The notes under the pieces were generated by a model. The model saw only the letters and a program-made list of their open reading frames with translations, ran no database searches and was not told the DNA's origin. A program made the position numbers and the translations under genes. A DNA stretch of 64,000 bases from Paracoccaceae bacterium (GTDB lineage Bacteria; Pseudomonadota; Alphaproteobacteria; Rhodobacterales; Rhodobacteraceae), in contig JADGFD010000004.1 of NCBI GenBank assembly GCA_016744015.1, positions 62,001-126,000 of the forward strand, written 5' to 3'. Each line of letters begins with the position of its first letter. Positions within the stretch are counted from its first letter, which is position 1. Positions 1 through 9,906 of the stretch are shown here, piece by piece.

Positions 1-186
1 ACCAAAGAGTTGGCGAAGATGATCCCTGAGGATCGGCTGATTATTTCGGAAAGCGGCCTGTTTACGCCCGCTGACCTCGCCGACATGGCCGCACATCGCG
101 CCCGCACCTTCCTGATTGGCGAAAGCCTGATGCGGCAAGACGATGTGGAATCGGCCACGCGAGCTTTGCTAGAACTGGAGAGCTAA
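1..186 (+). CDS. trpC: Indole-3-glycerol phosphate synthase, C-terminal fragment
   Basis: The frame is open from the first base to TAA at 184-186, giving the last 61 residues of a protein whose start lies outside the window. The stretches SESGLFTPADL and FLIGESLMRQ match the last beta-alpha units of the TrpC barrel, where the family has a phosphate-binding Ser-Glu-Ser-Gly and a Gly-Glu-(S/A)-Leu-Met segment. TrpC closes the indole ring in tryptophan synthesis in the cytoplasm. moaC begins at the very next base after the stop codon, the usual trpC-moaC arrangement in Rhodobacterales, so the two are probably co-transcribed and translationally coupled. Confidence 0.9.
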   Translation, partial: TKELAKMIPEDRLIISESGLFTPADLADMAAHRARTFLIGESLMRQDDVESATRALLELES

Positions 187-657
187 ATGTCTGATTTTAC
201 TCATTTTGATGAGAGTGGCGCGGCCCATATGGTGGATGTATCGACCAAGGCGACTACCAGCCGCACGGCGATTGCCAAGGGCTTCATTTCGATGCAGCCT
301 GCGACGCTGGCGATGGTGGCCGAGGGCACGGCCAAAAAGGGTGATGTGCTGGGTGTGGCGCGCTTGGCGGGCATTATGGCCGCCAAAAAAACCCATGATC
401 TTATTCCGCTTTGCCACCCGCTGGCGCTTTCCAAGGTTGCGGTGGAGCTTGACGTGGCCGAAGGCGGCATTGCCATTACCGCGACCGTGAAAAACACCGG
501 CCAAACGGGCGTGGAGATGGAGGCACTTACAGCTGTGAGCCTCGCGGCGCTCACGGTTTATGACATGGTGAAAGCGGTGGATAAAACCATGGTGATTTCC
601 GAAACCCGCCTTGTGCTAAAGGACGGCGGCAAATCGGGCTTATTTGAGGCGGAATGA
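187..657 (+). CDS. moaC: Cyclic pyranopterin monophosphate synthase MoaC
   Basis: A 156-residue protein of normal family length. MoaC converts the GTP-derived intermediate made by MoaA into cyclic pyranopterin monophosphate, an early step of molybdenum cofactor synthesis. Visible family blocks are MVDVSTK (residues 15-21), [12 protein letters not shown] (68-79), MEALTAVS (111-118) and DMVKAVDK (126-133), the last carrying the conserved Asp and Lys of the active site. The start codon abuts the trpC stop. The stop overlaps the ATG of the following GIY-YIG gene (ATGA), so that gene sits between moaC and its usual partner moeA. Confidence 0.97.
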   Translation: MSDFTHFDESGAAHMVDVSTKATTSRTAIAKGFISMQPATLAMVAEGTAKKGDVLGVARLAGIMAAKKTHDLIPLCHPLALSKVAVELDVAEGGIAITATVKNTGQTGVEMEALTAVSLAALTVYDMVKAVDKTMVISETRLVLKDGGKSGLFEAE

Positions 658-1550
658 TGGGCAAAGGGCGGTCACTAGAGCTATACTTCGTTGACGGAAA
701 GCCCGACGGTATGCTGACCGCCGAGGTGTTTAACTGGACCGGCCATGTTCTGAAAATTCCGCGCACGCGGATTGCGGATGCGCTAAAACGACCTGAAACC
801 GAGTATACAGGTGTGTATATTTTGCTGGGAGATGCTGAGGGGCAGCCGCAGGCCTATATTGGTGAGGCGGAGGACCTAAAGGCGCGTATTCGCGGGCATG
901 TGGCCAAAAAGGACTGGTGGGAAACGGCGGTGCTGATAACGTCTGCCGCCAACAACCTGCATAAAGCCCATGTGAAATATCTGGAAGCTCGGCTGGTGGA
1001 ACTGGCGTTGGAAGCCAAACAGATGCCCTTGGAAAACGGGAATGCGCCAGCGCGGAGTAGCCTGTCCGAGTCTGGCGTGGCCAATATGGAAGGGTTTCTG
1101 GATACGTTGATGATGGTGCTGCCGGCCATTCAGGTGGATATGTTTGTTAATAAGTCTTTTGAAAAAAGCGCAGCTAGATCGACCACAGCTGAATTGCCCC
1201 CCGCTCTTTTTGAGCTATCAACGCCTAAACGCGGTGTTCAGGCTACTGCCGAACTAAGAGATGGCGAGATAGTTGTTTTGGCGGGCTCCATAGCGCGCGC
1301 TCAATGGCCACGAAAACATGGTCTAAACAGAGGATACCAAAAGCTTCACAGCGATTTAATTGAGCTTGAAATGCTGAAAGTATCAGGAGAGCATGCTGTT
1401 TTCGCAAACGACTATGCCTTTTCTAGCCCAAGTGCAGCCGCAGCCATTTTGAACGGCCGAGCCGCCAATGGCCGAACAGCGTGGAAGCTCAAAGGCACCA
1501 ACAAAACCTATGCTGACTGGGAAGCCGAGCAGTTAGAGAAAGACGATTAA
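654..1550 (+). CDS. GIY-YIG nuclease family protein with DUF4357-like C-terminus
   Basis: 298 residues. The N-terminal half holds a GIY-YIG fold: GVYILL at about 53-58, AYIGEAE at 67-73, basic residues in LKARIRGH and a Glu in KYLEARL near 111, so the expected catalytic Tyr, Arg and Glu appear present. The C-terminus (about 225-290), including [13 protein letters not shown] and WKLKG near its end, resembles DUF4357, a domain often fused to such nucleases. The gene overlaps moaC by 4 nt and ends one base before the moeA ATG, so it is embedded in the moa/moe operon. The segment around 1130-1450 is visibly A+T-richer than its neighbours, suggesting acquired or chimeric DNA. The cellular target cannot be told from the sequence. 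Confidence 0.8.
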   Translation: MMGKGRSLELYFVDGKPDGMLTAEVFNWTGHVLKIPRTRIADALKRPETEYTGVYILLGDAEGQPQAYIGEAEDLKARIRGHVAKKDWWETAVLITSAANNLHKAHVKYLEARLVELALEAKQMPLENGNAPARSSLSESGVANMEGFLDTLMMVLPAIQVDMFVNKSFEKSAARSTTAELPPALFELSTPKRGVQATAELRDGEIVVLAGSIARAQWPRKHGLNRGYQKLHSDLIELEMLKVSGEHAVFANDYAFSSPSAAAAILNGRAANGRTAWKLKGTNKTYADWEAEQLEKDD

Positions 1551-1551
1551 C

Positions 1552-2730
1552 ATGGCGCTTACCCCTGTTTCTGAGGCGCTCGAACGTGTGCTGAACCTTT
1601 GCCCTATTATGCGCGCTGAAACCGTGCCCTTGGCAGAGGCCGTGGGCCGCGTGCTGGCAACGCCCGTGGCCGCTACGCGCAACCAGCCGTCGTTTCGAGC
1701 GTCAGCAATGGATGGCTATGCGATCAGGGCGGAGGATTTAAAGCCAGATGCGCGACTTAAGCTGATTGGGGAGTCTCCAGCCGGGGGGCAATTTTCAGGG
1801 GGTGTGCACGCGGGCGAGGCGGTGCGGATATTTACTGGTGGGGCGGTGCCTGAGGGCGCGGACCGCGTAGTAATTCAAGAGAATGTGAGCCGTGAGGGGA
1901 AGACGGTTATTCTCAATGATGCGCCGGGGGACGCGCTAAATCTGCGGCCCGTGGGGGCAGATTTTAAGGTCGGCGATACGCTAAGCGCGCCGCGCCGGCT
2001 TACGGCGGCGGATATTGCTTTGCTGGCGGCAATGAATATCCCTGAGGTGCCGGTGGCGCGGCGGCCTGTTATTGCGGTAATTCCAACGGGGGATGAGCTG
2101 GTGATGCCGGGCGAAAACCCGGGACCAACGCAGATTATTACCTCCAATAATTACGCGCTTAAGGCGCAGCTTGAAGCCCAAGGGGCTGTGGTGCGGCTGC
2201 TGCCGATTGCGCGAGATAACCGCCCAGCCCTGCGCGCCGCTTTTAAGCTGGCGGCGGGGGCCGATATGGTGGTGACCCTCGGCGGCGCCTCGGTGGGAGA
2301 TTATGACCTGATCGGGCCGATGGCGGAGGAGCTGGGGATATCACTCAACTTCTACAAGATCGCTATGCGACCGGGTAAGCCGCTGATTGCAGGGCATATT
2401 TCGAGTGTGCCTATGTTTGGGCTGCCAGGAAACCCAGTGTCATCCATGGTATGCACCCATGTATTTTTGCGGCCTGCCGTTGACAAAATGCTGGGGCTGG
2501 AGGCGGGGGCTTTACCAGAGCAAGTGTTTGAACTTACGGAAGATTTGCCAGCTAATGGACCACGTGCGCATTATATGCGGTCACGGGTTGAGGGCGGGCA
2601 CTGCACTCCTGCCGGGCGGCAAGATAGCGCGCTGATTTCGGTCATGGCACAGTCAAACGCGCTGCTAATTCGAGACCCGCATGCCGAGGCGGCGAAGGTC
2701 GGTGACCCGGTGCGCTGCATTCTATACTAG
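1552..2730 (+). CDS. moeA: Molybdopterin molybdenumtransferase MoeA
   Basis: 392 residues, normal for MoeA, which inserts molybdate into adenylylated molybdopterin. NQPSFRASAMDGYA near the N-terminus corresponds to the family block P-x-F-x-x-S-A-M-D-G-Y-A; VIPTGDEL and GGASVGDYDL are typical of the MPT-binding (MogA-like) domain, and FGLPGNPVSSMV is the conserved loop after it. Its start lies one base after the stop of the GIY-YIG gene. The last codons run into the lexA promoter, so lexA is likely transcribed both by read-through and from its own promoter. Confidence 0.97.
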   Translation: MALTPVSEALERVLNLCPIMRAETVPLAEAVGRVLATPVAATRNQPSFRASAMDGYAIRAEDLKPDARLKLIGESPAGGQFSGGVHAGEAVRIFTGGAVPEGADRVVIQENVSREGKTVILNDAPGDALNLRPVGADFKVGDTLSAPRRLTAADIALLAAMNIPEVPVARRPVIAVIPTGDELVMPGENPGPTQIITSNNYALKAQLEAQGAVVRLLPIARDNRPALRAAFKLAAGADMVVTLGGASVGDYDLIGPMAEELGISLNFYKIAMRPGKPLIAGHISSVPMFGLPGNPVSSMVCTHVFLRPAVDKMLGLEAGALPEQVFELTEDLPANGPRAHYMRSRVEGGHCTPAGRQDSALISVMAQSNALLIRDPHAEAAKVGDPVRCILY

Positions 2731-2759
2731 TTGACACAAAGCGAGAACATCTGTAGAAC
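2731..2759 (+). promoter_or_regulatory. lexA promoter with overlapping SOS box
   Basis: TTGACA (2731-2736) and TAGAAC (2754-2759) are separated by 17 nt, a good sigma-70 type promoter. GAAC at 2745-2748 and GAAC at 2756-2759 are separated by seven bases. Read on the other strand this is GTTC-N7-GTTC, the LexA operator of alphaproteobacteria. The operator covers the -10 element, so bound LexA would block RNA polymerase (autoregulation). The transcript would start near 2766, upstream of the lexA ribosome site. Confidence 0.85.
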
Positions 2760-2790
2760 GGAAGGAATTGAACCTTGCGGAGGTGGCATG

Positions 2791-3459
2791 ATGCTTACGA
2801 AAAAACAGTTGGATTTGCTCAAGTTTATTCACAAACGGGTGCAGGTTGACGGGGTATCACCCTCTTTTGACGAGATGAAAGAAGCGCTGAATTTGCGCTC
2901 GAAATCCGGCATTCATCGTCTGATAACGGCGCTGGAAGAGCGCGGATTCTTGCGGCGCTTGGCGCATAGAGCGCGGGCGATTGAGATTATTAAATTGCCA
3001 GACAGTATGGAGGGCGGATTTCAGCCCACGGTTATTGAGGGGTCTTCGCGCAGCTCGGTCGATATTAAGGTGGACGCGTTTGACCTGCCGGTGATGGGCA
3101 AAATTGCGGCAGGCACGCCGATTGAGGCTATTCAGCACGCCAGTAGCTCTATTGGCGTGCCGGGGGCCATGCTGAACACCACCGGAAAGCACTATGCCCT
3201 TGAAGTTAAAGGTGATTCTATGATTGATGCGGGAATAAACTCGGGCGATATTGTGATCATTCATGAGCAGCCTGACGCCAATAACGGGGATATTGTGGTC
3301 GCCTTGGTAGAAGATCAAGAAGCCACGCTAAAAACGCTGAACCGAACACAAAATGCAATAGAGCTTGTTGCCGCAAATCCGGCTTATGAAACACGGGTCT
3401 TTACCAAAGATCAGGTAAAGATTCAGGGAAAGCTTGTGGGATTGATCCGCAGCTATTGA
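2791..3459 (+). CDS. lexA: SOS repressor LexA
   Basis: 222 residues from the chosen ATG. The N-terminal winged helix begins [13 protein letters not shown], as in other alphaproteobacterial LexA proteins; the self-cleavage site is Ala107-Gly108 (GKIAAGTP), the catalytic Ser is 143 (GDSM) and the catalytic Lys is 181 (EATLKTL). A longer frame opens at a TTG at 2731, but that TTG is part of the -35 element, so it is not the start. GGAGG at 2779-2783 lies 7 nt before ATG 2791; ATG 2788 is possible but closer. LexA represses DNA-damage genes until RecA triggers cleavage. It ends overlapping comEC, which is convergent. Confidence 0.97.
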   Translation: MLTKKQLDLLKFIHKRVQVDGVSPSFDEMKEALNLRSKSGIHRLITALEERGFLRRLAHRARAIEIIKLPDSMEGGFQPTVIEGSSRSSVDIKVDAFDLPVMGKIAAGTPIEAIQHASSSIGVPGAMLNTTGKHYALEVKGDSMIDAGINSGDIVIIHEQPDANNGDIVVALVEDQEATLKTLNRTQNAIELVAANPAYETRVFTKDQVKIQGKLVGLIRSY

Positions 3460-5489
3460 TAAGGCGCGCCGCCGTTTGTCCATGGCCTTAATGGCAGGCG
3501 GGGCATGGCAGAGGTGATAGTCGGCACGCCATTCTCAAGCGTTATAGCAAAGCCAGATAGTGTGCCAATCCGCTGCTTGCCGATGAAGATGCAGTCACCA
3601 ATAGGTGGTGCCTCCCACTTTGGGGCAATGAGGATGGTTTGTGCGCTACAGTTTTCGCTGCTGAGCGTTTTGTTTTGGTCCAGAAACAGGGTCCACCCCT
3701 CTGATAGAGCGGCATGGGTAACGCGGCTTTCTGTTACTAACCCTTCGCGATTATAGGCAGCTAATTGCCCAGCCGAGTCGCCATCATTTTCGAGCCAAAT
3801 ACCCGCCGCAAATCGATACGCAGTTTCTTTGTTAAGCACGCGGCCGGAGGGGGTCATCACGCCAATGAGTGCGGCGTTATCATTAACCAATACTTCTGGG
3901 CGCTCATCCACCATCCAGAGCAACAGACCTGTTGCAAAAACGGCTACACCCCATAGGCGGGCGCGGCCCAATAGTAAAAAAAGAAGGCATCCTGAGAGGG
4001 AAATTAACGGCAGGGCAACTGGCGGGCCTGTGGGCACCAGAGTTACGGCGTTTTCAATATCGGAAAAAAAATCAGCAACACCCAAAATCCAACCAATGCC
4101 CTTTCCCATCAGCCAAAAGGCCCACCCCCCGACACCAAAAAGGCTAAGAAATAGGGCGACAACCGCGGCGGGCATGATGACCATCCCCATAATGGGGACA
4201 GAAAGCAAGTTGGCCGCGAGGCCATAGTTGGATATCTGATTAAAGTGAAACGCTGCTATTGGCGCAGTGGCTGCCCCCGCCGTGGCCGAGGTTACGAGCA
4301 GCGTGAGCACTGGCATCACCCGCCGCGGCAGATGGTCCCTGACCCATTGCCACCAGCGAGCCGTACGCAGCATTTCAAACACGCCAACAAGCGCCGTGGT
4401 TGCGGCAAAAGACATTTGAAAGCCCGCCTCACCCAATGATTCGGGCCGCATGAGCAGCACAAGCAGCGCCGCCAATGCGACAGCGCGCAGCGAAAAGGCG
4501 GGGCGATCCAGCAATACTGCAAAGAGCACAACAGCCGCCATAATAAAGGCCCGCTGAGTTGCCACGCCGCCGCCCGAAAGAAAAAGGTAAGCAAAACCAG
4601 AGACTAATGCGGCCAAAGCGCCTATTTTTTTAACCGGAATGCGCAAGGCCAGCCGCGGCCATAGCGCCAACCCATGCCGCACGAGAAGGAACACAAACCC
4701 CGTGAGCAGCCCCATATGCAGGCCGGAAATTGCCAGCAAATGCGCAAGGTTGGAATCCCGCAGGGTTTGCAAAACCTCAAGGTCAATCCGGCTACGCTCA
4801 CCGGTGATAATAGCCGCGGCAAAAGCACCATTTTGGCCACCGATGGCCTCGGCTACATGGGTGGCCAAGCCACGGCGCAGCTTATCAAGCCAAAGGCCGC
4901 TTCCCGCATCTGCATAAGGGCGCATCATCACCACCGGATTGCGCGAATAGCCAACTGCGCCGAGCTGATCAAACCATGCGTAACGGCGGAAATCAAAGCC
5001 GCCCGGCTCTACCGGTCCACCGGGCGGGGAAAGGTTTCCGACCAGCGCCACACGGTCTCCAAGCCCCATATTTGGGGCGGAGCCAAAGAGAGAAACCCGC
5101 ACCTTGGCAGGCGTGTTGCGCACGCGCTCAAGAAAAACACGGTCAAGCGTGATGCGCAGCGCCTTGCTGGAGGAACGATCAATCGCGACCACCCTGCCCT
5201 CAATCGGGCCATAATAGCGGAAAGTCAGCACGGGCGCAGCAACGGAGACGCTGCGATAAACCGAGGCGAGGTAACCCAAATTTAGGAAAAACACCGTAAG
5301 AAACAGCAACCGGACAATGCCAGAGGACCAAATTGCCAGCCCAAGCCACAAGACAAGGCCCACCAAGAGCGCCCAACCCGCCCAAAGTGGCGGCTCAAAC
5401 GGCAGGCCAAAATAGGCCCCGACCCCGCACGCCATGATGATAGGAGACCACAACATCAGGTTTTGCCGCTGGGATTCCAGCCATTGCAC
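3453..5489 (-). CDS. comEC: ComEC/Rec2-family DNA uptake channel protein
   Basis: 678 residues with many hydrophobic segments. An N-terminal soluble insert (about 70-190, the DUF4131/OB-fold part) is followed by the polytopic Competence domain, in which [17 protein letters not shown] (about 252-268) is the family hallmark. As in many alphaproteobacteria there is no full metallo-beta-lactamase domain at the C-terminus. ComEC carries single-stranded DNA across the inner membrane during transformation. It stands alone here, with no other com genes, in the typical lexA-comEC-gltX context. The 3' end overlaps lexA by 7 nt and the 5' end is divergent from gltX. Confidence 0.92.
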   Translation of the reverse strand: MQWLESQRQNLMLWSPIIMACGVGAYFGLPFEPPLWAGWALLVGLVLWLGLAIWSSGIVRLLFLTVFFLNLGYLASVYRSVSVAAPVLTFRYYGPIEGRVVAIDRSSSKALRITLDRVFLERVRNTPAKVRVSLFGSAPNMGLGDRVALVGNLSPPGGPVEPGGFDFRRYAWFDQLGAVGYSRNPVVMMRPYADAGSGLWLDKLRRGLATHVAEAIGGQNGAFAAAIITGERSRIDLEVLQTLRDSNLAHLLAISGLHMGLLTGFVFLLVRHGLALWPRLALRIPVKKIGALAALVSGFAYLFLSGGGVATQRAFIMAAVVLFAVLLDRPAFSLRAVALAALLVLLMRPESLGEAGFQMSFAATTALVGVFEMLRTARWWQWVRDHLPRRVMPVLTLLVTSATAGAATAPIAAFHFNQISNYGLAANLLSVPIMGMVIMPAAVVALFLSLFGVGGWAFWLMGKGIGWILGVADFFSDIENAVTLVPTGPPVALPLISLSGCLLFLLLGRARLWGVAVFATGLLLWMVDERPEVLVNDNAALIGVMTPSGRVLNKETAYRFAAGIWLENDGDSAGQLAAYNREGLVTESRVTHAALSEGWTLFLDQNKTLSSENCSAQTILIAPKWEAPPIGDCIFIGKQRIGTLSGFAITLENGVPTITSAMPRLPLRPWTNGGAPYQ

Positions 5490-5560
5490 GCCTTGTTCTC
5501 CCCCGCACCTTGCCCTAAAACCACAGCATCACCCTGTTATGGTTTCTGAAAGGTTAACAA

Positions 5561-6961
5561 ATGTCATCTAAAGACGTGGTCACCCGTTTTGCGCCCTCCC
5601 CCACCGGATTTTTGCACATTGGCGGCGCCCGCACTGCGCTGTTTAACTGGCTTTTTGCCCGCCACCACGGCGGACAATTTATGTTGCGAATCGAAGATAC
5701 TGACCGAGCGCGCTCAACCCCCGAGGCCACTGAAGCCATTTTTGAAGGCATGCAGTGGCTGGGGCTTAATTGGGACGGCGAAGCCACTAGCCAATTTAAG
5801 CAGATAAAACGGCACCAAGAGGTGGCGCAGGCCATGCTGGATGCTGGCACCGCTTATAAATGCTACGCAACAAAGGAAGAAATCGAGGCCTTCCGCGCTG
5901 AAGCGAAGGCTGAAAAACGCTCAACTGTGTTTCAAAGCCCGTGGCGCAACGCCAATGGCGGGCCGGATGATCAGCCCTTTGTGGTACGCCTGAAAGCCCC
6001 GGAAAGCGGTGAAACCGTGGTGCATGACGAAGTACAGGGCAAGGTGACGTGGAAAAACGAGACCTTGGACGATTTGGTTTTGCTGCGTTCGGATAGCACG
6101 CCAACCTATATGCTGGCCGTGGTGGTGGATGACCACGATATGGGCGTCACCCATGTGATTAGGGGTGATGACCACCTGACAAATGCGGCCCGTCAAACCT
6201 TGATTTACCAAGGCATGGGCTGGGATGTGCCGGTTTTTGCCCATATTCCACTAATCCACGGACCAGATGGCAAGAAGCTTTCCAAGCGCCACGGGGCGCT
6301 CGGGGTCGAGGAATATCGAGATATGGGGTATCTGGCCGAAGCCATGCGCAATTATCTGGCGCGGCTGGGCTGGAGCCACGGGAATGACGAGTTTTTTACC
6401 ACCGCGCAGGCCATTGAATGGTTTACGCTAAAAACCATTGGTAAATCTCCGGCGCGGTTTGATTTTAAGAAGCTGGAAAGCCTGTCGGGGCAGCACATTC
6501 GGGCGACCGAGGCGGCACCGCTATTTGCTGAAATCGAATCTTATGTTGCAGCGCAAAATAGACCCACTTTTACGGATGATCAAAAATCTGTGTTTATCGA
6601 CAACATGGATATCCTAAAATCCCGCGCAAAGACCATCCCCGAACTCATTGATATGGCATATTTCTTTTTGGAAAGCCGCCCGTTTACGCCCGATGCAAAG
6701 GCCTCGCAACTGCTCGATATTGTATCCCGTGGTATGCTGAACCGTTTGACTTCGCGGTTGCGAGATGCTACATGGGAGCTAGAAAATCTTGAAGTGGAAA
6801 TCCGTGTATTTGCCGAGGGGGAAGACCTCAAGCTTGGCAAGGTTGCACAGCCGCTTCGCGCCGCGCTCACAGGGCGTGGTGTTTCGCCCAGCGTTTTTGA
6901 CATGATGGTCATTCTGGGCAAGGCAGAAACTCTGGCCCGGTTGGAGGACGTCTCAACCTGA
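5561..6961 (+). CDS. gltX: Glutamyl-tRNA synthetase
   Basis: 466 residues, a normal bacterial GluRS. Class I signatures are visible: HIGG at 19-22 within [14 protein letters not shown] and KLSKRHG near 239-245. GluRS charges tRNA(Glu); alphaproteobacteria often have a second copy, so this one may be discriminating or non-discriminating, which cannot be settled by eye. The gene has its own leader after divergent comEC. A short inverted repeat (TGAGC/GCTCA with GCAC/GTGC) immediately follows the stop, but without a T tract. Confidence 0.97.
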   Translation: MSSKDVVTRFAPSPTGFLHIGGARTALFNWLFARHHGGQFMLRIEDTDRARSTPEATEAIFEGMQWLGLNWDGEATSQFKQIKRHQEVAQAMLDAGTAYKCYATKEEIEAFRAEAKAEKRSTVFQSPWRNANGGPDDQPFVVRLKAPESGETVVHDEVQGKVTWKNETLDDLVLLRSDSTPTYMLAVVVDDHDMGVTHVIRGDDHLTNAARQTLIYQGMGWDVPVFAHIPLIHGPDGKKLSKRHGALGVEEYRDMGYLAEAMRNYLARLGWSHGNDEFFTTAQAIEWFTLKTIGKSPARFDFKKLESLSGQHIRATEAAPLFAEIESYVAAQNRPTFTDDQKSVFIDNMDILKSRAKTIPELIDMAYFFLESRPFTPDAKASQLLDIVSRGMLNRLTSRLRDATWELENLEVEIRVFAEGEDLKLGKVAQPLRAALTGRGVSPSVFDMMVILGKAETLARLEDVST

Positions 6962-7035
6962 GCAGCACGCGGTGCGCTCATCGGCCTGAATATGGTTAAC
7001 AGCCGCTACATGCGGCGCAGCGAGAAAGAGGATAT

Positions 7036-8319
7036 ATGACCAACGCGACCCTGAAATTTGGCGATAAAGAACTGGAATTGCCAATGATGAGCCCCACGGT
7101 GGGCCCCGATGTGATTGATATCCAAAAGCTTTACGGCCAAGGTGGCGTTTTTACATATGACCCAGGGTTTACCTCTACCGCGTCGTGCCAATCCAACATT
7201 ACCTATATTGACGGCATTAAAGGCGAGCTACTTTACCGCGGCTATCCTATTGATCAACTCGCTGAAAAGTCTCACTTTTTAGAGGTTTGCTACCTGCTGC
7301 TTTATGGTGAGCTACCAACGTCTGAGCAACTCAGTGAGTTTGTCCCGCGTGTAACCCGCCACACTATGTTGCACGAGCAGATGGCGTATTTCTATCGTGG
7401 CTTCCGCCGTGACGCCCCGCCAATGGCGGTTGTCTGCGGCGTGATGGGCGCGCTTTCCAGCTTTTACCATGACAGCACCGACATTTCCGACCCAGAGCAG
7501 CGCGAAATTGCGACAGTGCGCATGATTGCCAAAATTCCGACCATCACGGCCTGGGCCTATAAGTATTCCATCGGGCAGCCGTTTGTTTACCCAAAGAACG
7601 AGCTCGATTACACGTCGAACTTCTTGCACATGTGCTTCTCTGTTCCATCTGAGAAATACGTGGTGGACCCAATTTTGAGCCGCGCGATGGACCGGATTTT
7701 TACGCTCCACGCTGACCACGAGCAAAACGCCTCGACCTCGACCGTGCGGCTGGCTGGCTCTTCGGGTGCAAACCCCTTTGCCTGTATTGCGGCTGGTGTG
7801 GCCTGCCTATGGGGCCCTGCACATGGTGGCGCCAATGAGGCCGCCCTGAATATGCTGCGCGAAATCGGCACGGTTGACCGGATTCCGGAATATATCGCCC
7901 GCGCCAAGGATAAAAACGACCCCTTCCGCCTGATGGGCTTTGGCCACCGCGTTTATAAAAACTTTGATCCCCGCGCCAAAGTGATGAAAGAGAGCGCTGA
8001 CGAAGTGCTTGGCCTGATGGGTGTTGAAAACAACCCCACCTTGCAAGTGGCAAAAGAGCTCGAGCGGATTGCTCTGAGCGACCCTTATTTCATTGAAAAA
8101 AAGCTGTATCCGAATGTGGATTTCTATTCGGGGATTATTCTGGATGCCATGGGTTTCCCATCGTCAATGTTCACGCCGATCTTTGCCTTGGCCCGCACCG
8201 TAGGTTGGATCGCCCAGTGGAAAGAGATGATCTCGGACCCAACGCAAAAGATCGGCCGCCCGCGCCAGCTTTATACCGGCGCAACTTTCCGGGACTATGT
8301 GGACGTCGAAAACCGGTGA
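7036..8319 (+). CDS. gltA: Citrate synthase
   Basis: 427 residues, the hexameric type II size. The two catalytic histidines are in [12 protein letters not shown] (His about 263) and [15 protein letters not shown] (His about 304), and the catalytic Asp is in NVDFYSGI near 361. Citrate synthase condenses oxaloacetate and acetyl-CoA at the entry to the TCA cycle. AGAGGAT precedes the ATG as ribosome site. The stop codon overlaps the GTG start of the following ybaK-like gene (GTGA), suggesting coupling. Confidence 0.97.
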   Translation: MTNATLKFGDKELELPMMSPTVGPDVIDIQKLYGQGGVFTYDPGFTSTASCQSNITYIDGIKGELLYRGYPIDQLAEKSHFLEVCYLLLYGELPTSEQLSEFVPRVTRHTMLHEQMAYFYRGFRRDAPPMAVVCGVMGALSSFYHDSTDISDPEQREIATVRMIAKIPTITAWAYKYSIGQPFVYPKNELDYTSNFLHMCFSVPSEKYVVDPILSRAMDRIFTLHADHEQNASTSTVRLAGSSGANPFACIAAGVACLWGPAHGGANEAALNMLREIGTVDRIPEYIARAKDKNDPFRLMGFGHRVYKNFDPRAKVMKESADEVLGLMGVENNPTLQVAKELERIALSDPYFIEKKLYPNVDFYSGIILDAMGFPSSMFTPIFALARTVGWIAQWKEMISDPTQKIGRPRQLYTGATFRDYVDVENR

Positions 8320-8786
8320 GTAAAAGCCTAAAAAGGGTTAAGGCCGAGGCGAAAGCACTCGGCCTTTCTATTAATATCATCCGCGAAGATGTAGTGACGA
8401 CCACCGCACAGCTCGCGGCGAATGCGCGTGGTTGCGGTGTGAATCAGATTGTGAAATCCATTCTTTTTCGTGAAGAGGGATCAGAGCGGCATGTGCTGTT
8501 TTTAACCGCAGGCGGTAACAAAGTTTCGCAAGCCAAGGCTGAGGCCGTTTGTCGCCATGCGCTTGCGCGTGCCGATGCCGCCAGTATTCGAGCCTATACT
8601 GGGTTTGCCATTGGCGGGGTGTCGCCGCTCGGGCACCTAAATCCTGTCGCCAAATTCATGGATCCAAGCTTGATGGATTTCCCAACCATTTGGGCGGCAG
8701 CCGGCACACCCAACCATGTCTTTGAAATAAAGCCAGCGCTATTGGCTGAAAAGACCGGCGCGGTCATTGTTGATTTTATTGAATAA
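8316..8786 (+). CDS. YbaK/EbsC-family aminoacyl-tRNA deacylase
   Basis: 156 residues. The family pattern is clear: a [12 protein letters not shown] start, a conserved Lys in QIVKSILF (the catalytic Lys of YbaK proteins), [11 protein letters not shown], and a glycine-rich [10 protein letters not shown] loop. Related enzymes remove wrong amino acids from tRNA, for example cysteine from tRNA(Pro). The start is taken as GTG 8316, which overlaps the gltA stop; the frame extends further upstream only inside gltA, so the long version is rejected. No strong Shine-Dalgarno precedes it, which fits re-initiation after gltA. Its 3' end overlaps convergent lpxB by 11 nt. Confidence 0.88.
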   Translation: MSKSLKRVKAEAKALGLSINIIREDVVTTTAQLAANARGCGVNQIVKSILFREEGSERHVLFLTAGGNKVSQAKAEAVCRHALARADAASIRAYTGFAIGGVSPLGHLNPVAKFMDPSLMDFPTIWAAAGTPNHVFEIKPALLAEKTGAVIVDFIE

Positions 8787-9906
8787 TTGAAAGCACCGAG
8801 CGCGCAGCCCGTAGTCCTGGGTCTTCTCCGCCTTTGCCCAGAGCCTTTATCGCTTGCTGGCCCTTTTCAATTTGAGCAGCTCGCGCAGCGGGGTCATCCA
8901 GCAGCTTTTGCATGGCGCTGAGCAGGTTTGCCACTGTGCAATCGCGAGGCTCAAACTCTGGCACAGCTTTGCTTTCAGTCAGCAAATTCACCAGCGTAAA
9001 TGAGGGCGCTAGCATAGCGCGGCGCATGATGGCAGCGGTAAGCCAGTTGGTTTTGTAGCCAATAACCATTGGCGTGCCCACGGCGGCGAGTTCAATAGAA
9101 ACCGTTCCCGAAGCCGCCAAAGCCAGCTCGGACGCCGCAAAAATTGCGGTTTTCAGGCCGGTTTCCGGCAGGATCAGTTCAGCTTTCAGCCCCGCCTCAT
9201 CCAGCATCCGTTGCAAAGGCTCCACCAAATGCACACCCGCCACAGGAACGGCAAAACGATACCCTTCAAACTGCCGGGCCACTTGGAAAAAGATCGGCGC
9301 AAGGCGGGTGATTTCGCTCATACGGGAGCCAGGAAGCAGGGTGATGAGCGGGCCTTTTGCCTTTATTTCGGCAACGGTTGCCGCGCTTGGCGGTGCCTCC
9401 GCCACCACGGGATGCCCCACGAAATCACAGCTCATGCCTGCGGCCTGCATATAGGGCGGCTCGAAGGGTAGCAACGCCAGCACATGGTCCACATTTGGGG
9501 CCATTTTGGTGGCCCGCCCGGGCTTCCATGCCCAAACCGAAGGGGCCACATAATGGATGATTTTGCCCATAAAATCTGCCCGCACCCGTGCCGCCAGCCG
9601 CAGGCAAAAACCGGGGCTATCAATGGTGATCAGCGCGTTAGGCCCCTTCGCCAAAACGTCTTGCGCCACCTCTTCCATGCGCCGCTTCAAGTGGCGATAT
9701 TTAGGCAAAACCTCAAGCAGGCCAAAAATGGAAAGCTCGGTCATATCAAACAGGCTGAAGAGGCCCTCTGCCTGCATCAGCGGCCCGCCAACGCCATAAA
9801 ATTCAATTTTATCTGAAGCTTCCGCCTTCAGGCCGCGCATCAAAGCCGCGCCGAGCTTATCGCCCGAAGCCTCTCCAGCCACCAGATAGACCCTCAGCGC
9901 ACCCAT
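8776..9906 (-). CDS. lpxB: Lipid-A-disaccharide synthase LpxB
   Basis: 376 residues. LpxB, a GT19 glycosyltransferase, joins UDP-2,3-diacylglucosamine and lipid X to give the lipid A disaccharide at the inner membrane. Family blocks include YLVAGEASGDKLGA at the N-terminus, YVAPSVWAWKPGRA in the middle, LLPGSRMSEI, and the C-terminal ASGTVSIELA with GTPMVIGYKTN. It is the last gene of the long minus-strand envelope operon and overlaps lpxI by 13 nt. Confidence 0.96.
   Translation of the reverse strand: MGALRVYLVAGEASGDKLGAALMRGLKAEASDKIEFYGVGGPLMQAEGLFSLFDMTELSIFGLLEVLPKYRHLKRRMEEVAQDVLAKGPNALITIDSPGFCLRLAARVRADFMGKIIHYVAPSVWAWKPGRATKMAPNVDHVLALLPFEPPYMQAAGMSCDFVGHPVVAEAPPSAATVAEIKAKGPLITLLPGSRMSEITRLAPIFFQVARQFEGYRFAVPVAGVHLVEPLQRMLDEAGLKAELILPETGLKTAIFAASELALAASGTVSIELAAVGTPMVIGYKTNWLTAAIMRRAMLAPSFTLVNLLTESKAVPEFEPRDCTVANLLSAMQKLLDDPAARAAQIEKGQQAIKALGKGGEDPGLRAARSVLSIIQ

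Noticed and set aside
2731..2790. N-terminal extension of LexA from TTG
   Set aside because: The TTG is the -35 element and the SOS operator and -10 element lie inside the extension; a good ribosome site precedes ATG 2791.
6959..6981. Hairpin after gltX as terminator
   Set aside because: The stem is plausible, but no T tract follows and gltA lies only 55 nt on, so it is not listed as a terminator.
8205..8315. Upstream extension of the ybaK-like gene
   Set aside because: It lies wholly within gltA in another frame; GTG 8316 overlapping the gltA stop gives the family start.
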